Origin: Henriciella algicola
Lineage (GTDB): Bacteria; Pseudomonadota; Alphaproteobacteria; Caulobacterales; Hyphomonadaceae
Assembly: GCF_003576245.1 (NCBI RefSeq)
Contig: NZ_QWGA01000003.1
Span: 1,479,265 to 1,543,264, forward strand
DNA length: 64,000 bases
Direction: 5' to 3'
Shown in pieces: positions 26,061-35,548 of the stretch. Position 1 is the stretch's first letter. Each line of letters opens with the position of its first letter. Made by a program: the position numbers and the translations under genes. The notes below the pieces were generated by a model, which searched no databases, was not told where the DNA came from, and worked only from the letters and a program-made list of their open reading frames with translations.

Positions 26061-27023
26061 TTATGCCCACGTTTCTGTGGCGGCGCAAATGCGCTGGGCG
26101 ATGTTCATTGCGTCAAAGGCGTGACGGCTTGTGCCGTGACGCAGGGGCGCCTTGCCGAACACAGCCTCGATGAATTCGGCAAGTTCCTGCTCAGCAAACT
26201 CGACGCGCTCATATTCGGTCACGGTTTCGTCCGGGTTCGGCACGGTCCGACCGGTCTCATCCTGCAGGAGCTGGGCATGGATCAGCATTTCCGGGCCATA
26301 GTCTTCAAGGCCGGGAAGGTGACCATCCAGCCAGACATAGCCGCGCTCATAACCAAGCTCGATCCGGAAGGTCTGGCGCCATGAGGTCGCCGAGGCGTGA
26401 AGCTGCGCGATCGCGCCATCGCCGGACTTCAGCATTGCGAAGAGGTTGGCATTCCCGCCGCGCCCTTCAGGGCACATGGCTTTCACGCTTTCGAACGGGC
26501 CGAAAAAGACGTGCAGAAGGTCCAGCATATGGATGCCATGACCCAGCAGGACGCCGTGCTTTTCGGCGTCAGGGCCGGGATATCCCGCATGGCCATAAAC
26601 GGCGCGGGCGGTCAGCAACTCGCCATAAGGCTGCGTGCGCACAAGGTCTTCAGCGGCGCGAACGCTGCCATGATAGCGCAGCGAGCAGCCAAATTTCAGG
26701 ATGGCGCTACTCTTGGTCTCGGCTTCGCGCAGATTGATGATGTCTTCGACCGTCAGGCCGCCGGGAAGTTCACTGAGGACATGGATCCCGGCAAGAAGGG
26801 CGCGCCTCGCGGCATCGGCTGCCTGCTCTGCCGGAAGGGCAAGGATCAGGGCATCGACCTGTTTGCGGTTAAGCAGGCCCGACCAGTCAGCGTCTGCAAA
26901 GCGGGCGACCTGCGCGGCAGAAAAGCTGCGAACGATACGCGCATTCTCGCTGGCTTCGACCGCCTTCAGGCGCTCGACGGCGAGGGGACTTTTTCCGAGG
27001 ATTGCAAAACGCAACGCTTTCAT
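26061..27023 (-). CDS. Gfo/Idh/MocA-family oxidoreductase
   Basis: A 320-residue NAD(P)-dependent sugar dehydrogenase-like protein. The N-terminal Rossmann part begins LRFAILGKSPLAVERLKA and continues with VDALILALPAEQAADAARRALLAGIHVLSE (in parts); the C-terminal part is an alpha/beta domain with GVLLGHGIHMLDLLHVFFGP, where the HxxD-like pair of the family is kept. The nucleotide loop reads GKSPLA rather than the common GxGxxG, so cofactor binding may be modified. I place the start at MKALRFAIL (27023). Lying in a kdsB operon, it may act on a nucleotide sugar or sugar acid; no substrate can be named. Confidence 0.8.
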   Translation of the reverse strand: MKALRFAILGKSPLAVERLKAVEASENARIVRSFSAAQVARFADADWSGLLNRKQVDALILALPAEQAADAARRALLAGIHVLSELPGGLTVEDIINLREAETKSSAILKFGCSLRYHGSVRAAEDLVRTQPYGELLTARAVYGHAGYPGPDAEKHGVLLGHGIHMLDLLHVFFGPFESVKAMCPEGRGGNANLFAMLKSGDGAIAQLHASATSWRQTFRIELGYERGYVWLDGHLPGLEDYGPEMLIHAQLLQDETGRTVPNPDETVTEYERVEFAEQELAEFIEAVFGKAPLRHGTSRHAFDAMNIAQRICAATETWA

Positions 27024-27102
27024 CAGCGGGGACTCTGGACCGGCAGAAACAGGCTTCTCGGGTAACCAGTCCGCAGGCGTGCGGCAACTCTCCGTGTGCG
27101 GC

Positions 27103-27726
27103 TCAGGGGCGGATATTCCAGTCGCTGAGGGAGAGGTCGCCGGCGTCATCGAGATGGAAGACGCCATAGGCGCCGGTCTTCAGTTTGAGATTCTCATGCT
27201 GGCTGCTGTCAGGCTTCAGCCCGGCGGCGGTCAGGGCAAAGCGGGCGATACCATTGCTGGTCACGATCAGGACCGGACCGGCGCCCGCGGATTTGGCGAG
27301 CTTGGCGAACAGGCTTTGCCACTGGCCTTCAATGGCGGCCGGGTCGAAGCGCCAGCCGGGCGGCGGGACGGCGTCACGTTCCCATGCATCGAGTGCGTCC
27401 TGACCTATGCGGGCGATGACCGCGTCTTCGGGCTGGTTCTCATCCGGGCCGTAATCAATCTCACGCAGGAAGTTGCCGATCTCCAGCTCTGGCGGGTTTG
27501 CCTGCGCCGCGAGAATGGCGTCAGCGGTCTGGCGGGTGCGCTTCAAGGGGCCAGCGATGGCCTGGGCAAACGCAATGCCCTTCTCGGCGAAATGCGTGCC
27601 GAGGGCGGCGGCCTGCGCCTCTCCGGAGGCGGAGAGGGCAAGATCGGTGCGGGCGCCAACGCGGGTGACGGTATCGCCCTTGTCGAACGTATTGCCGTGG
27701 CGAACTATATAGAGCGTGCGGGCCAT
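27103..27726 (-). CDS. Histidine-phosphatase-family protein
   Basis: The 207-residue protein has the RHG signature of the phosphoglycerate-mutase-like family at the start (LYIVRHGNTFDKGD, catalytic His9), an arginine in KRTRQTADAIL, and a second histidine region replaced by VTSNGIARFAL near residue 158, where the usual H is an N. That change may weaken or alter phosphatase activity. Start and kdsB stop share one base (TAATG), so the two are translated together. It may act on a sugar phosphate in KDO or glycan synthesis. Confidence 0.82.
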   Translation of the reverse strand: MARTLYIVRHGNTFDKGDTVTRVGARTDLALSASGEAQAAALGTHFAEKGIAFAQAIAGPLKRTRQTADAILAAQANPPELEIGNFLREIDYGPDENQPEDAVIARIGQDALDAWERDAVPPPGWRFDPAAIEGQWQSLFAKLAKSAGAGPVLIVTSNGIARFALTAAGLKPDSSQHENLKLKTGAYGVFHLDDAGDLSLSDWNIRP

Positions 27727-28541
27727 TAGCGGGGCGCCTCCATCGGGTCGCCGCTCTCAGCGATGAGGCCTTCTGCGAAGCGGGCATCCTCTGGCGTGTC
27801 GATGCCCCACATCGCATTCGCGCCGGGCTCGACAGCGACCGTCATGATGCTCATGCCGTTTTCGAGAAAGCGCAGCTGTTCGAGGCCTTCCAGTTCTTCA
27901 TAGTGGCCGACGGGCAGGCTCGCGAAACGTTCCAGCGCGGCCATGCGGAAACCGTAAAGCCCGATATGCCGGAAGACGGGTGAGAGTGGCTCACTGGCAC
28001 GCAGCTTCTCTTCCTTACGGATTGCCGGGATAATCTGCTTGGAAAACCAGAGCGCCATGCCATCGCTGCGCCTGATGCAGCTCGTTCCGCTGAACGGCTC
28101 ACGTGTCTTCTGGTCGCGGATCGTATCGAGCGCGGCCCAGTCGAGCTGGACGACAGGTGTGACCACATCGGCAGTTGTGGTGGCGGCGGCCTCGATCAGC
28201 GCGCTCAGATAGGCAGGCGGGGTGAAGGGCGCGTCGCCCTGAAGGTTCAGGATAAAGTCTGGTGCCTCGCCTTGCGCGCGGGCGGCGGCGAGGGCGCGGT
28301 CTGTGCCGGATGGCAGGTCGGGATCCGTCATCACGGCGGGCGCGCCGATCTCTGCGGCATGGTCCATTATGGCATTGACGTCGGTCGCGATGACATAGGA
28401 TGTGTCTGAGCGGGCCGCCGCGACGCGCGCGGCGACATCGGCCACGCGGGAGACCAGCGAATGACCTGCGATCTGGTGCAGCGGCTTGGCCGGAAACCGG
28501 GTCGATCCGATCCGTGCAGGGATGACGATAAGTGTCTTCAT
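27726..28541 (-). CDS. kdsB: 3-Deoxy-manno-octulosonate cytidylyltransferase
   Basis: The enzyme activates KDO with CTP to CMP-KDO. The N-terminus MKTLIVIPARIGSTRFPAKPL is the standard nucleotide-binding loop, followed by VIATDV, LPSGTDRALA and FILNLQGDAPF near residue 102; the last third has HIGLYGFRMAALERFASLP and MWGIDTPEDARFAEGL. At 271 residues it is slightly longer than typical KdsB (about 250). It heads a leftward operon with a histidine phosphatase, a Gfo/Idh protein and cysQ. Confidence 0.93.
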   Translation of the reverse strand: MKTLIVIPARIGSTRFPAKPLHQIAGHSLVSRVADVAARVAAARSDTSYVIATDVNAIMDHAAEIGAPAVMTDPDLPSGTDRALAAARAQGEAPDFILNLQGDAPFTPPAYLSALIEAAATTTADVVTPVVQLDWAALDTIRDQKTREPFSGTSCIRRSDGMALWFSKQIIPAIRKEEKLRASEPLSPVFRHIGLYGFRMAALERFASLPVGHYEELEGLEQLRFLENGMSIMTVAVEPGANAMWGIDTPEDARFAEGLIAESGDPMEAPR

Positions 28542-28728
28542 GGGCTCGTCCGTCTATCAAACGCCTTAGGGGCGGTCTGCGCGTGAGAGGGCGTTTCGTC
28601 AAGCTCGGCACCGTGCCCAGAAACGGTGCAAGTTTAGCAAACGCCGTGTCTGACTTGACCGTCCCTGTATTGTTGGCTTGAGACGTGGTTGTTACCTAGC
28701 CGCGACCTGGCCACAAACCGGACTGATC

Positions 28729-29631
28729 ATGACGACACTGACCCATCTCGACCGGCTCGAAGCCGAGAGCATCCACATCCTGCGCGAAGTGGCGGCCTCA
28801 ATGCAGAATCCGGTGATGATGTATTCCATCGGCAAGGACAGCTCTGTCCTGCTGCACCTCGCGCGCAAGGCGTTCTATCCCGGGCCGATCCCCTTCCCGC
28901 TGCTGCATGTCGATACGACATGGAAGTTCCGCGAGATGATCGCGTTTCGCGACGCGCTGAAGGACGATCCGAACATCGACCTTTTGGTGCATATCAATGA
29001 GGAAGGTGTCGAGCAGGGCGTCGGGCCGTTCACGCATGGGTCTGCGGTCCACACTGACATCATGAAGACGCAGGCGCTGAAACAGGCGCTGACCAAGTAC
29101 AAGTTCGATGCAGCCATCGGCGGGGCGCGCCGCGACGAGGAAAAGTCCCGCGCCAAGGAGCGCATCTTCTCGTTCCGCTCAGCACAGCATCGCTGGGACC
29201 CGAAGAACCAGCGCCCGGAGCTCTGGTCGCTCTATAATGCGCGCATCAAGCCGGGTGAGAGCGTTCGCGTCTTCCCGATCTCCAACTGGACCGAGCTCGA
29301 TATCTGGCAGTACATCTACCAGGAGAATATCGACATCGTGCCGCTCTATTTTGCTGATGAGCGCCCTGTGGTCGAGCGCGATGGCATCATGGTGATGGTT
29401 GATGATGACCGTCTGCCGCTGGAGCCCGGCGAAAAGCCTGAAATGAAGAAGGTGCGCTTCCGCACGCTTGGCTGCTATCCGCTGACCGGCGCTGTCGAGT
29501 CTGAAGCCTCTTCTATCACAGAGATCATCGAGGAAATGCTGCGTACCACCACGTCAGAGCGCGAAGGCCGCGCCATCGACAAGGATGCCCCCGCCTCCAT
29601 GGAAATGAAAAAGCAGGAGGGCTATTTCTGA
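28729..29631 (+). CDS. cysD: Sulfate adenylyltransferase subunit 2
   Basis: CysD carries out the adenylyl transfer that makes APS from sulfate and ATP. The PP-loop motif [14 protein letters not shown] (residues about 31-44), [20 protein letters not shown] and [10 protein letters not shown] are the usual family blocks. The final segment ends [10 protein letters not shown], as in most CysD. The start is [11 protein letters not shown] at 28729; the upstream part of the open frame is not conserved. It shares one base with cysNC (TGATG), which argues for coupled translation. Confidence 0.97.
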   Translation: MTTLTHLDRLEAESIHILREVAASMQNPVMMYSIGKDSSVLLHLARKAFYPGPIPFPLLHVDTTWKFREMIAFRDALKDDPNIDLLVHINEEGVEQGVGPFTHGSAVHTDIMKTQALKQALTKYKFDAAIGGARRDEEKSRAKERIFSFRSAQHRWDPKNQRPELWSLYNARIKPGESVRVFPISNWTELDIWQYIYQENIDIVPLYFADERPVVERDGIMVMVDDDRLPLEPGEKPEMKKVRFRTLGCYPLTGAVESEASSITEIIEEMLRTTTSEREGRAIDKDAPASMEMKKQEGYF

Positions 29632-31535
29632 TGGACGGTTACGCAGCCCCTGATTTCGCCAATATCGAGGAATATCTCGACAGCCAGCTGAAGAAGTCGC
29701 TCCTGCGCTTCATCACCTGCGGCTCTGTCGATGACGGCAAGTCGACGCTGATCGGCCGGCTCCTCTATGAATCGAAGATGATCTTCGATGACCAGCTCGC
29801 TTCGCTGAAGAATGAGTCCAAGAAGTTCGGCACGCAGGGCGAGGAGATCGACTTCGCGCTTCTGGTCGATGGCCTCGCCGCAGAGCGCGAGCAGGGCATC
29901 ACGATCGATGTCGCCTATCGCTTCTTCTCGACTGACCGGCGCAAGTTCATCGTCGCCGACACGCCGGGCCACGAGCAGTATACACGCAACATGGCAACAG
30001 GCGCCTCGACGGCGGACCTTGCCATCGTGATGATCGATGCGCGCAAGGGCGTGCTGACGCAGACACGCCGTCACAGCTTCATCGTGTCTCTTCTAGGCAT
30101 CCGCAACGTCGTCCTCTGCATCAACAAGATGGACCTTGTCGGCTATGATCAGGACGTCTTCGATGAGATCGAAGCGGACTACCGCGAGTTCGCCGCCGAT
30201 TTCGGGTTCGAGCACATTCAGGCCATTCCGGTTTCTGCGCTCGCTGGCGACAATGTCGTCGTGGGCAGCGAAAATACGCCCTGGTATGATGGCCCGCCGC
30301 TGATGGAATATCTCGATACGGTCGAGATCGCCTCGGACGCGCAGGAACAGCCTTTCCGCATGCCGGTTCAGTGGGTGAACCGCCCGAACCTCGACTTCCG
30401 CGGCTTTGCCGGTCAGGTCGTCTCCGGCACGATCAAGCCGGGCGACGGCGTGCGGGCGCTGCCATCCGGCAAGACAAGCAAGGTGGCGCGCGTCGTCACC
30501 ATGGGCGCTGACCTTGATGAGGCGGTTGAAGGCCAATCGGTGACGCTGACGCTGGAAGACGAGATCGATATCTCGCGCGGCGATGTCATCTGCGCGGACA
30601 AGTCGCCCGCAGAGGTCTCAGACCAGTTTCAGACGACCATGATCTGGATGTCGGACAGCCCGATGCTGCCCGGCCGGTCCTATGTGATGAAGGTTGGTGC
30701 GCGCGAATGCCAGATGCAGGTGACTGAACAGCGCCACCGCATCGATGTGAATACGCGCGCGCATGAAGCGGCCAAGACACTCGGTCTCAACGAGATCGGC
30801 GTTGTCAATGTCGCGCTGGACCGCGAGGTCGCATTCGACCCATACAAGGCCAACCGCCGCATGGGCGGGTTCATCGTCATCGACCGGATGACGAATGAGA
30901 CGGTCGGCCTTGGCCTTATCAATTTTGCGCTTCGCCGCGCCTCCAACATCCACCGCCAGTCGCTGGATGTGAGCAAGGAGCTGCGGGCCTCGATGAAGGG
31001 TCAGAAGCCCGTCATGCTCTGGTTCACGGGGCTGTCTGGCGCGGGCAAATCGACAGTCGCGAACCTTGTCGAGAAACGCCTCGCGGCGATGGGCAAGCAC
31101 ACCTATACGCTGGACGGCGACAATGTCCGCCACGGCCTCAACAATGACCTTGGCTTTACCGATGCCGACCGGGTGGAGAATATCCGCCGCGTGGGCGAGG
31201 TCTCCAAGCTGATGCTGGACGCGGGCCTGATTGTGCTCGTCTCGTTCATCTCACCGTTCCGGGCCGAGCGGCGTATCGTGCGCCAGATGGTCGAGGAGGG
31301 TGAGTTCTGGGAAGTCTTTGTCGATGTGCCGCTGGACGTCGCCGAGAGCCGTGATGTGAAGGGCCTCTACAAGAAGGCACGCGCCGGTGAGATCAAGAAC
31401 TTCACCGGTATCGACAGCCCGTATGAAGCGCCAACCGACCCTGAGATCCATGTCGACGCCGACAAGCTGGCCCCGGAAGAGGCTGCGGAGCTTATTATCT
31501 CACGGCTGGAGCAGGCAGGTCTGATCGGGGGCTAG
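29631..31535 (+). CDS. cysNC: Sulfate adenylyltransferase subunit 1 fused to APS kinase
   Basis: Residues 1 to about 430 are the GTPase subunit CysN ([37 protein letters not shown]) and residues from about 455 to 634 are APS kinase CysC ([39 protein letters not shown]; cited in parts). With CysD the pair makes PAPS in two steps. In rhizobia the equivalent NodPQ feeds sulfation of a signalling lipid; the sulfotransferase in this window suggests PAPS for glycan sulfation here, though PAPS is also used for sulfate reduction. Confidence 0.97.
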   Translation: MDGYAAPDFANIEEYLDSQLKKSLLRFITCGSVDDGKSTLIGRLLYESKMIFDDQLASLKNESKKFGTQGEEIDFALLVDGLAAEREQGITIDVAYRFFSTDRRKFIVADTPGHEQYTRNMATGASTADLAIVMIDARKGVLTQTRRHSFIVSLLGIRNVVLCINKMDLVGYDQDVFDEIEADYREFAADFGFEHIQAIPVSALAGDNVVVGSENTPWYDGPPLMEYLDTVEIASDAQEQPFRMPVQWVNRPNLDFRGFAGQVVSGTIKPGDGVRALPSGKTSKVARVVTMGADLDEAVEGQSVTLTLEDEIDISRGDVICADKSPAEVSDQFQTTMIWMSDSPMLPGRSYVMKVGARECQMQVTEQRHRIDVNTRAHEAAKTLGLNEIGVVNVALDREVAFDPYKANRRMGGFIVIDRMTNETVGLGLINFALRRASNIHRQSLDVSKELRASMKGQKPVMLWFTGLSGAGKSTVANLVEKRLAAMGKHTYTLDGDNVRHGLNNDLGFTDADRVENIRRVGEVSKLMLDAGLIVLVSFISPFRAERRIVRQMVEEGEFWEVFVDVPLDVAESRDVKGLYKKARAGEIKNFTGIDSPYEAPTDPEIHVDADKLAPEEAAELIISRLEQAGLIGG

Positions 31536-31648
31536 AACGCGCTGATAAGCGGTTCTGTCCTCAACCCTGCGTCACGCTCGATGAGTTTGCTCATCTGAGC
31601 GTCCAGCTTCTGAGCTGTCAGGCCTCTTGAGAGAAGGCAGGTGATGGG

Positions 31649-31676
31649 CCCCCAGATGAACTGCGTTCATCGGGGG
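31649..31676. terminator. Strong hairpin between convergent genes
   Basis: CCCCC plus GATGAAC (31649-31661) pair with GTTCATC plus GGGGG (31665-31676), with a TGC loop and one unpaired A. It lies between cysNC and the convergent glycosyltransferase and could terminate both directions. There is no obvious U tract. Confidence 0.55.
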
Positions 31677-31695
31677 TGACGACACTAATGCTGAT

Positions 31696-32736
31696 CTAGT
31701 TTTCGCCTGAAAGGCTGGTGCCCGGCGCTGGATAGCGGCGGGCGCGCCAGACATGCGGACGACGGCGGCTGAGCGTTATCGGGCTCCAGTGCATGGCGCG
31801 GGAAATCTGCCAGCTGGAGAGCTTCTTCTCGCGCTGGACCTTGCGGCGGGCCTTCATCGTGTCGCCAAAGCGCCCAAACGCTTCGGAGAGGCCGCGCCGG
31901 ATCGACTTTGCGCGCGGCTTTCCGAACGCTGTGACGTAAAGATACAGCGTCAGCAGGATGTGCCCCGGCATGCTCGCGATGAGGAGCAGGAGCGGCGTGT
32001 TCTTCAGATAGGTGGTCAGCCGGTTGCGCGTGCCCTGGCGGACAGTGAAATCACTGCGAAGACCCGTAATGGCGCTGCCATGATGGCGCACGATTGCGCG
32101 CGGCACAAAGATGCACCGCTCGCCCGCAAGGCGGAGGCGATAGCCAAGATCGACATCCTCGCAATAGCAGAAGAAGCTATCATCAAAGCCGTCGGCGCCG
32201 AGGAAGATGTCCTTGCGGATCATCGCGGTCGCGCCGCAGGGCGAGAAGCACTCGCCTTCTTCTGGCAGGTCGCTCGCCTTCGCGCCAAACCCGCCGCGCC
32301 ATGGAAAGCCAAAGACTGAATAGCAATCGCCCGTCCCGTCGAGGCGGTTCGGGTCTTCAGCATCGAACTGGGCGCTCGCAAACTGGGTCACGTCCGGATA
32401 GCGCTGCGCGGCATCGGCCAGCGTCTCGATCCAGTCGGCATGCGGTTCTGTATCGGGATTGAGCAAGATGAGCCAGTCGCCGGTCGCCACCTTCGCGGCG
32501 ACATTGTTGCCGCCTGCAAAGCCGAGATTGTCATCCATGCGCATGAGGCGGGCGCCATCGAGGCCAGAGAGGTCGAGCCGGTCAGCAGAGCCATCTGTCG
32601 AGGCATTGTCTACCACCAGCACTTCGAGCGGCTTCAGCGTCTGGGCTTTCAGGTGATCGATGGCGGACTGGATGAGGTCGCCGCCATTATAGTTCACGAT
32701 GATGACGCTGGCGCGGAAAGGCGATGCGGCAACCAA
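31696..32736 (-). CDS. Family 2 glycosyltransferase (rhamnosyltransferase-like)
   Basis: The 346-residue protein has the GT2 fold: SVIIVNYNGGDLIQSAIDHL, LEVLVVDNASTDGSADRL, NLGFAGGNNVAAKVATGDWLILLNPDTEPH with the DxD-like NPDTE motif, and SPCGATAMIRKDIFLGADGFDDSFFCYCEDVDLGYRL. These segments resemble rhamnosyl- or related deoxysugar transferases acting on surface glycans. The last 100 residues have a hydrophobic stretch (LLLLIASMPGHILLTLYLYVT) and a basic tail, as in membrane-associated GT2 proteins. The start is a TTG at 32736, with GGAG 9 bases before it. Confidence 0.88.
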   Translation of the reverse strand: MVAASPFRASVIIVNYNGGDLIQSAIDHLKAQTLKPLEVLVVDNASTDGSADRLDLSGLDGARLMRMDDNLGFAGGNNVAAKVATGDWLILLNPDTEPHADWIETLADAAQRYPDVTQFASAQFDAEDPNRLDGTGDCYSVFGFPWRGGFGAKASDLPEEGECFSPCGATAMIRKDIFLGADGFDDSFFCYCEDVDLGYRLRLAGERCIFVPRAIVRHHGSAITGLRSDFTVRQGTRNRLTTYLKNTPLLLLIASMPGHILLTLYLYVTAFGKPRAKSIRRGLSEAFGRFGDTMKARRKVQREKKLSSWQISRAMHWSPITLSRRRPHVWRARRYPAPGTSLSGEN

Positions 32737-32837
32737 GGTCTGCTACTCCAGTCAGGCAAGCCAGATCATGGTTTGCGGGAAGCCGGACGTCCAGCCGGTC
32801 TCACCTGTGGAGCCCGGCTAGACGTCATCTGAGATAC

Positions 32838-34751
32838 CTAGAGGGCGGCTTTTACTGCCGCTGCAATGGTTTCCTCATCGAGGCCAACCGCCTTCAGCAC
32901 CTGATCATTGGTGCCCGATGGCGGGGTGAGGTCGAGGCCGAGGCGGACGAACTTGCGGCCCGACAGCGCACCCGCTTCGGCAAGCGCAGTCGCAACCGCG
33001 TCGCCCTGACCATAGCGGCGATAGTGGTTGTCGATGGTCGCGATGAGCTTTGCGCCGCCGGTTGTCTTCGCCAGCCACCCGCCATCGATGATGTTGAGGA
33101 AGGGCAGGGAGATGACAGTGGCATCGACGCCTTCACCAGAGAGGCGGTCTGCGGCCTTGAGAGCCTGAGCCGTGCCGACGAGGCCGGACGCGATGAGGAC
33201 AGCGCTGCCATCACCCTTGCGTGCAACGCGGCCCTGACCGGCAGCCGGGGTCCAGCTGCCATCTGCTTCATAGGCCGTCTCATAAGGGATGGAGACAAGG
33301 CGCAGGAAGGACGGGCCATCATGGGTGTTGAGGCACCAGTCGAGGAGCGGAGCGACCTCGTCCGGGTGGGCCGGTTCGACCATCGCCATTTTCGGAATGG
33401 AGCCGAGGGTGGAAATCTCACGCACAGACTGGTGCGAGTGGCCCGGGCCGCCTGGCAGTGCGCCGGAAAGACCGCCGACATAGACGATCTTCGTATGTTC
33501 TGTGGCGTTGTTGTAAATCTGCTCGTTCGGGCGGGTCGACAGGAAGCAGGAGAAGGAGTGGACGACCGGTAGCAGGCCCTTCAGCGCCATGCCGCCTGCC
33601 TGGCTGACCATGTCCATCTCAGCGATGCCGCATTCGACGAAGCGGTCAGGATGGGTGTCGCGGAACGGCTCAAGACCCATGTCGAGGACGAGGTCTGCGT
33701 CCAGCGCGACGATCTTGTCATTGCGCTTTGCCTGATCGAGCAGCGCGGCCGTGTAGGACGGGAAGAGCTTGACCGGGTTGCCACCTTGCGGGGCTGCCGG
33801 GCGCTCGACCGTCTCGAACTCAGGCTCTGGCAGGCCAGCGGCCTTGTGGCCGTCGAGGATGCGGGAGATGAGCTCCTGCGCGCCGCGGGTATAGTCTTCG
33901 GCCTGCGGGGCACCCGAATGGAACTGGAAGCGCTCGACATCGCTGTCGACCGAAACGCCTTCCATGAAGCTGACGCCCTTGCCCTTGATCGTGTTTGCGA
34001 TGATCACGCTCGGGCGCTTTTCGTCCTGACGGGCCGCGTTGAGGGCGTCGCGCATGGCGTCAATGTCGTGGCCGTCAATGCTCTGCGTGTGCCAGCCGAA
34101 TGACTCGAATTTCGCTTCGAGGTCGCCGAGGCTGGAGGTGCGCTCAACCGAATAGTCCGACTGGATCTTGTTGTGGTCGACAATGACCGTGACTTCGGCA
34201 ACGCCGTGATTGGCCGCCGAGATCAGCGATTCCCAGATCTGGCCTTCCTGAAGCTCGCCGTCGCCCGTCATAACATAGATGCGCGCAGGCTTGTCCAGCA
34301 TCCGGTTGGCGAATGCCATGCCCTTGGCCTTGGAGATACCCATGCCGAGCGAGCCGGTATTGGTGACCATGCCTGCAACGCCGACATCCGGGTGGCCCGG
34401 GAGGCCGTCGATCTTGCGCAGCTTGTGGATCTTGTCGAAAGGCAGGACGTCGAGCGCGGTGAGCACGGCATAGAGACCCGGCGCGTCATGGCCCTTGGAG
34501 GAGAAATAGAGGTCCTCGCCCTTCATCTCATTGAGATAGAGCCAGGCGACCACATCCATGCTTGAGAAGCTCGAGCCGATATGGCCGGAGCCTGCATTTG
34601 CGATCATGTAGAGCGTGTTGAGGCGCGCCATGTCTGCGAACAGGCTGGTGCGCTGCTCTGCAGAGGCGTTGCATTCCTGCACGCGGGCAAAGGCGGGCTT
34701 GTCGAGATAGTAGAGTGTGCCGGAGACGGCTTCGGTAATCAGGTCACCCAT
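32838..34751 (-). CDS. Transketolase-like enzyme
   Basis: The 637-residue protein has all three transketolase domains: the thiamine diphosphate-binding part (GSGHIGSSFSSMDVVAWLY, GSLGMGISKAKGMAFAN, GDGELQEGQIWESL, VIVDHNKIQSD), the central PYR domain (VECGIAEMDMVSQAGGMAL) and a C-terminal domain. It moves two-carbon units between sugar phosphates. It is shorter and different in detail from housekeeping TktA (about 660 residues), and it lies directly between a GT2 and a CMP-sugar transferase gene, so a dedicated role in making an unusual sugar precursor is likely. The ORF starts MGDLITEAV. Confidence 0.88.
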   Translation of the reverse strand: MGDLITEAVSGTLYYLDKPAFARVQECNASAEQRTSLFADMARLNTLYMIANAGSGHIGSSFSSMDVVAWLYLNEMKGEDLYFSSKGHDAPGLYAVLTALDVLPFDKIHKLRKIDGLPGHPDVGVAGMVTNTGSLGMGISKAKGMAFANRMLDKPARIYVMTGDGELQEGQIWESLISAANHGVAEVTVIVDHNKIQSDYSVERTSSLGDLEAKFESFGWHTQSIDGHDIDAMRDALNAARQDEKRPSVIIANTIKGKGVSFMEGVSVDSDVERFQFHSGAPQAEDYTRGAQELISRILDGHKAAGLPEPEFETVERPAAPQGGNPVKLFPSYTAALLDQAKRNDKIVALDADLVLDMGLEPFRDTHPDRFVECGIAEMDMVSQAGGMALKGLLPVVHSFSCFLSTRPNEQIYNNATEHTKIVYVGGLSGALPGGPGHSHQSVREISTLGSIPKMAMVEPAHPDEVAPLLDWCLNTHDGPSFLRLVSIPYETAYEADGSWTPAAGQGRVARKGDGSAVLIASGLVGTAQALKAADRLSGEGVDATVISLPFLNIIDGGWLAKTTGGAKLIATIDNHYRRYGQGDAVATALAEAGALSGRKFVRLGLDLTPPSGTNDQVLKAVGLDEETIAAAVKAAL

Positions 34752-34776
34752 GGGGTCGTATCCTCAGATTTTCGGT

Positions 34777-35544
34777 TCAGTCGCCTTGCCAGGCGGGTTG
34801 GTCGATTTTCGGCAGCTCGGCTTCGCCATCCTCGACCATCATTTCGAGGAGGCGCCAGTCGCGCGGGGAGTTCACATCAAGGCCTTCAGAGCCGGACGTC
34901 AGGAATGGGGTCAGCACTTCGCCAGCGATCGTGCCCGCTTCCAGTGCGACGCGTGACCAGGCGATCTCAAGGCTCGCATTCTGGGCGTAGACGCGCGGCA
35001 GGCCGGGATACTGGGTCGAGTGGTAAGGCGTGATCTCTTCCGGCTGCATCGGCATGAGCGGATGCATCCGCTCACCGCGCACGACCCACATCTTGCCGGG
35101 GTGCTGGGCGCAAGGCTCGACCGCGCGGAGGCTGTCGACGCCTTCCTGACGGGTGAACTGGTCCCAGGCGCGCTGGATGGTGGAGGGCAGGCGGCACGGG
35201 CTCGTTGGGCGCAGCAGGGCGAAAGCGTCATAGGCCTCTCCCTTGTCGGCAAACCAGCGCAACGCATGCTGGATCCAGTCAATGTCCGGCGACTTGTCGC
35301 CAGAGAACTCCGGCGGGCGCATGAAAGGCGTCTCCGCGCCATAGTGGCGGGCGACCTTCGCATAGTCATGCGAGTCAGTTGAGACGATGACGCGTCCGAA
35401 AATGCCGGACTGTTTGGCCGCTGCGATCGTATAGGCGATCAGCGGGTGGCCCATCAGCGGCGCGATATTCTTGTGCGGCACGCGCTTGGAGCCAGAGCGG
35501 GCCGGGATGAGCGCGATACAGCTGGGGGAAGACGCCGTTGCCAT
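34777..35544 (-). CDS. CMP-sugar (acylneuraminate-type) cytidylyltransferase
   Basis: CTP-dependent activation of a sugar acid: ALIPARSGSKRVPHKNIAPL is the characteristic nucleotide-binding signature (residues about 11-30), followed by VIVSTDSHDYAKVA, FALLRPTSPCRLPSTI and the late GLDVNSPRDW motif. The protein is 255 residues, as NeuA, PseF or CMP-Kdn synthetases usually are. The exact sugar acid is not readable. It is 25 bp upstream of the transketolase and 4 bp downstream of the aldehyde dehydrogenase on the same strand; these three are likely one operon. The synthase may be the NeuB-like protein at 49875. Confidence 0.87.
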   Translation of the reverse strand: MATASSPSCIALIPARSGSKRVPHKNIAPLMGHPLIAYTIAAAKQSGIFGRVIVSTDSHDYAKVARHYGAETPFMRPPEFSGDKSPDIDWIQHALRWFADKGEAYDAFALLRPTSPCRLPSTIQRAWDQFTRQEGVDSLRAVEPCAQHPGKMWVVRGERMHPLMPMQPEEITPYHSTQYPGLPRVYAQNASLEIAWSRVALEAGTIAGEVLTPFLTSGSEGLDVNSPRDWRLLEMMVEDGEAELPKIDQPAWQGD

Positions 35545-35548
35545 GAGC

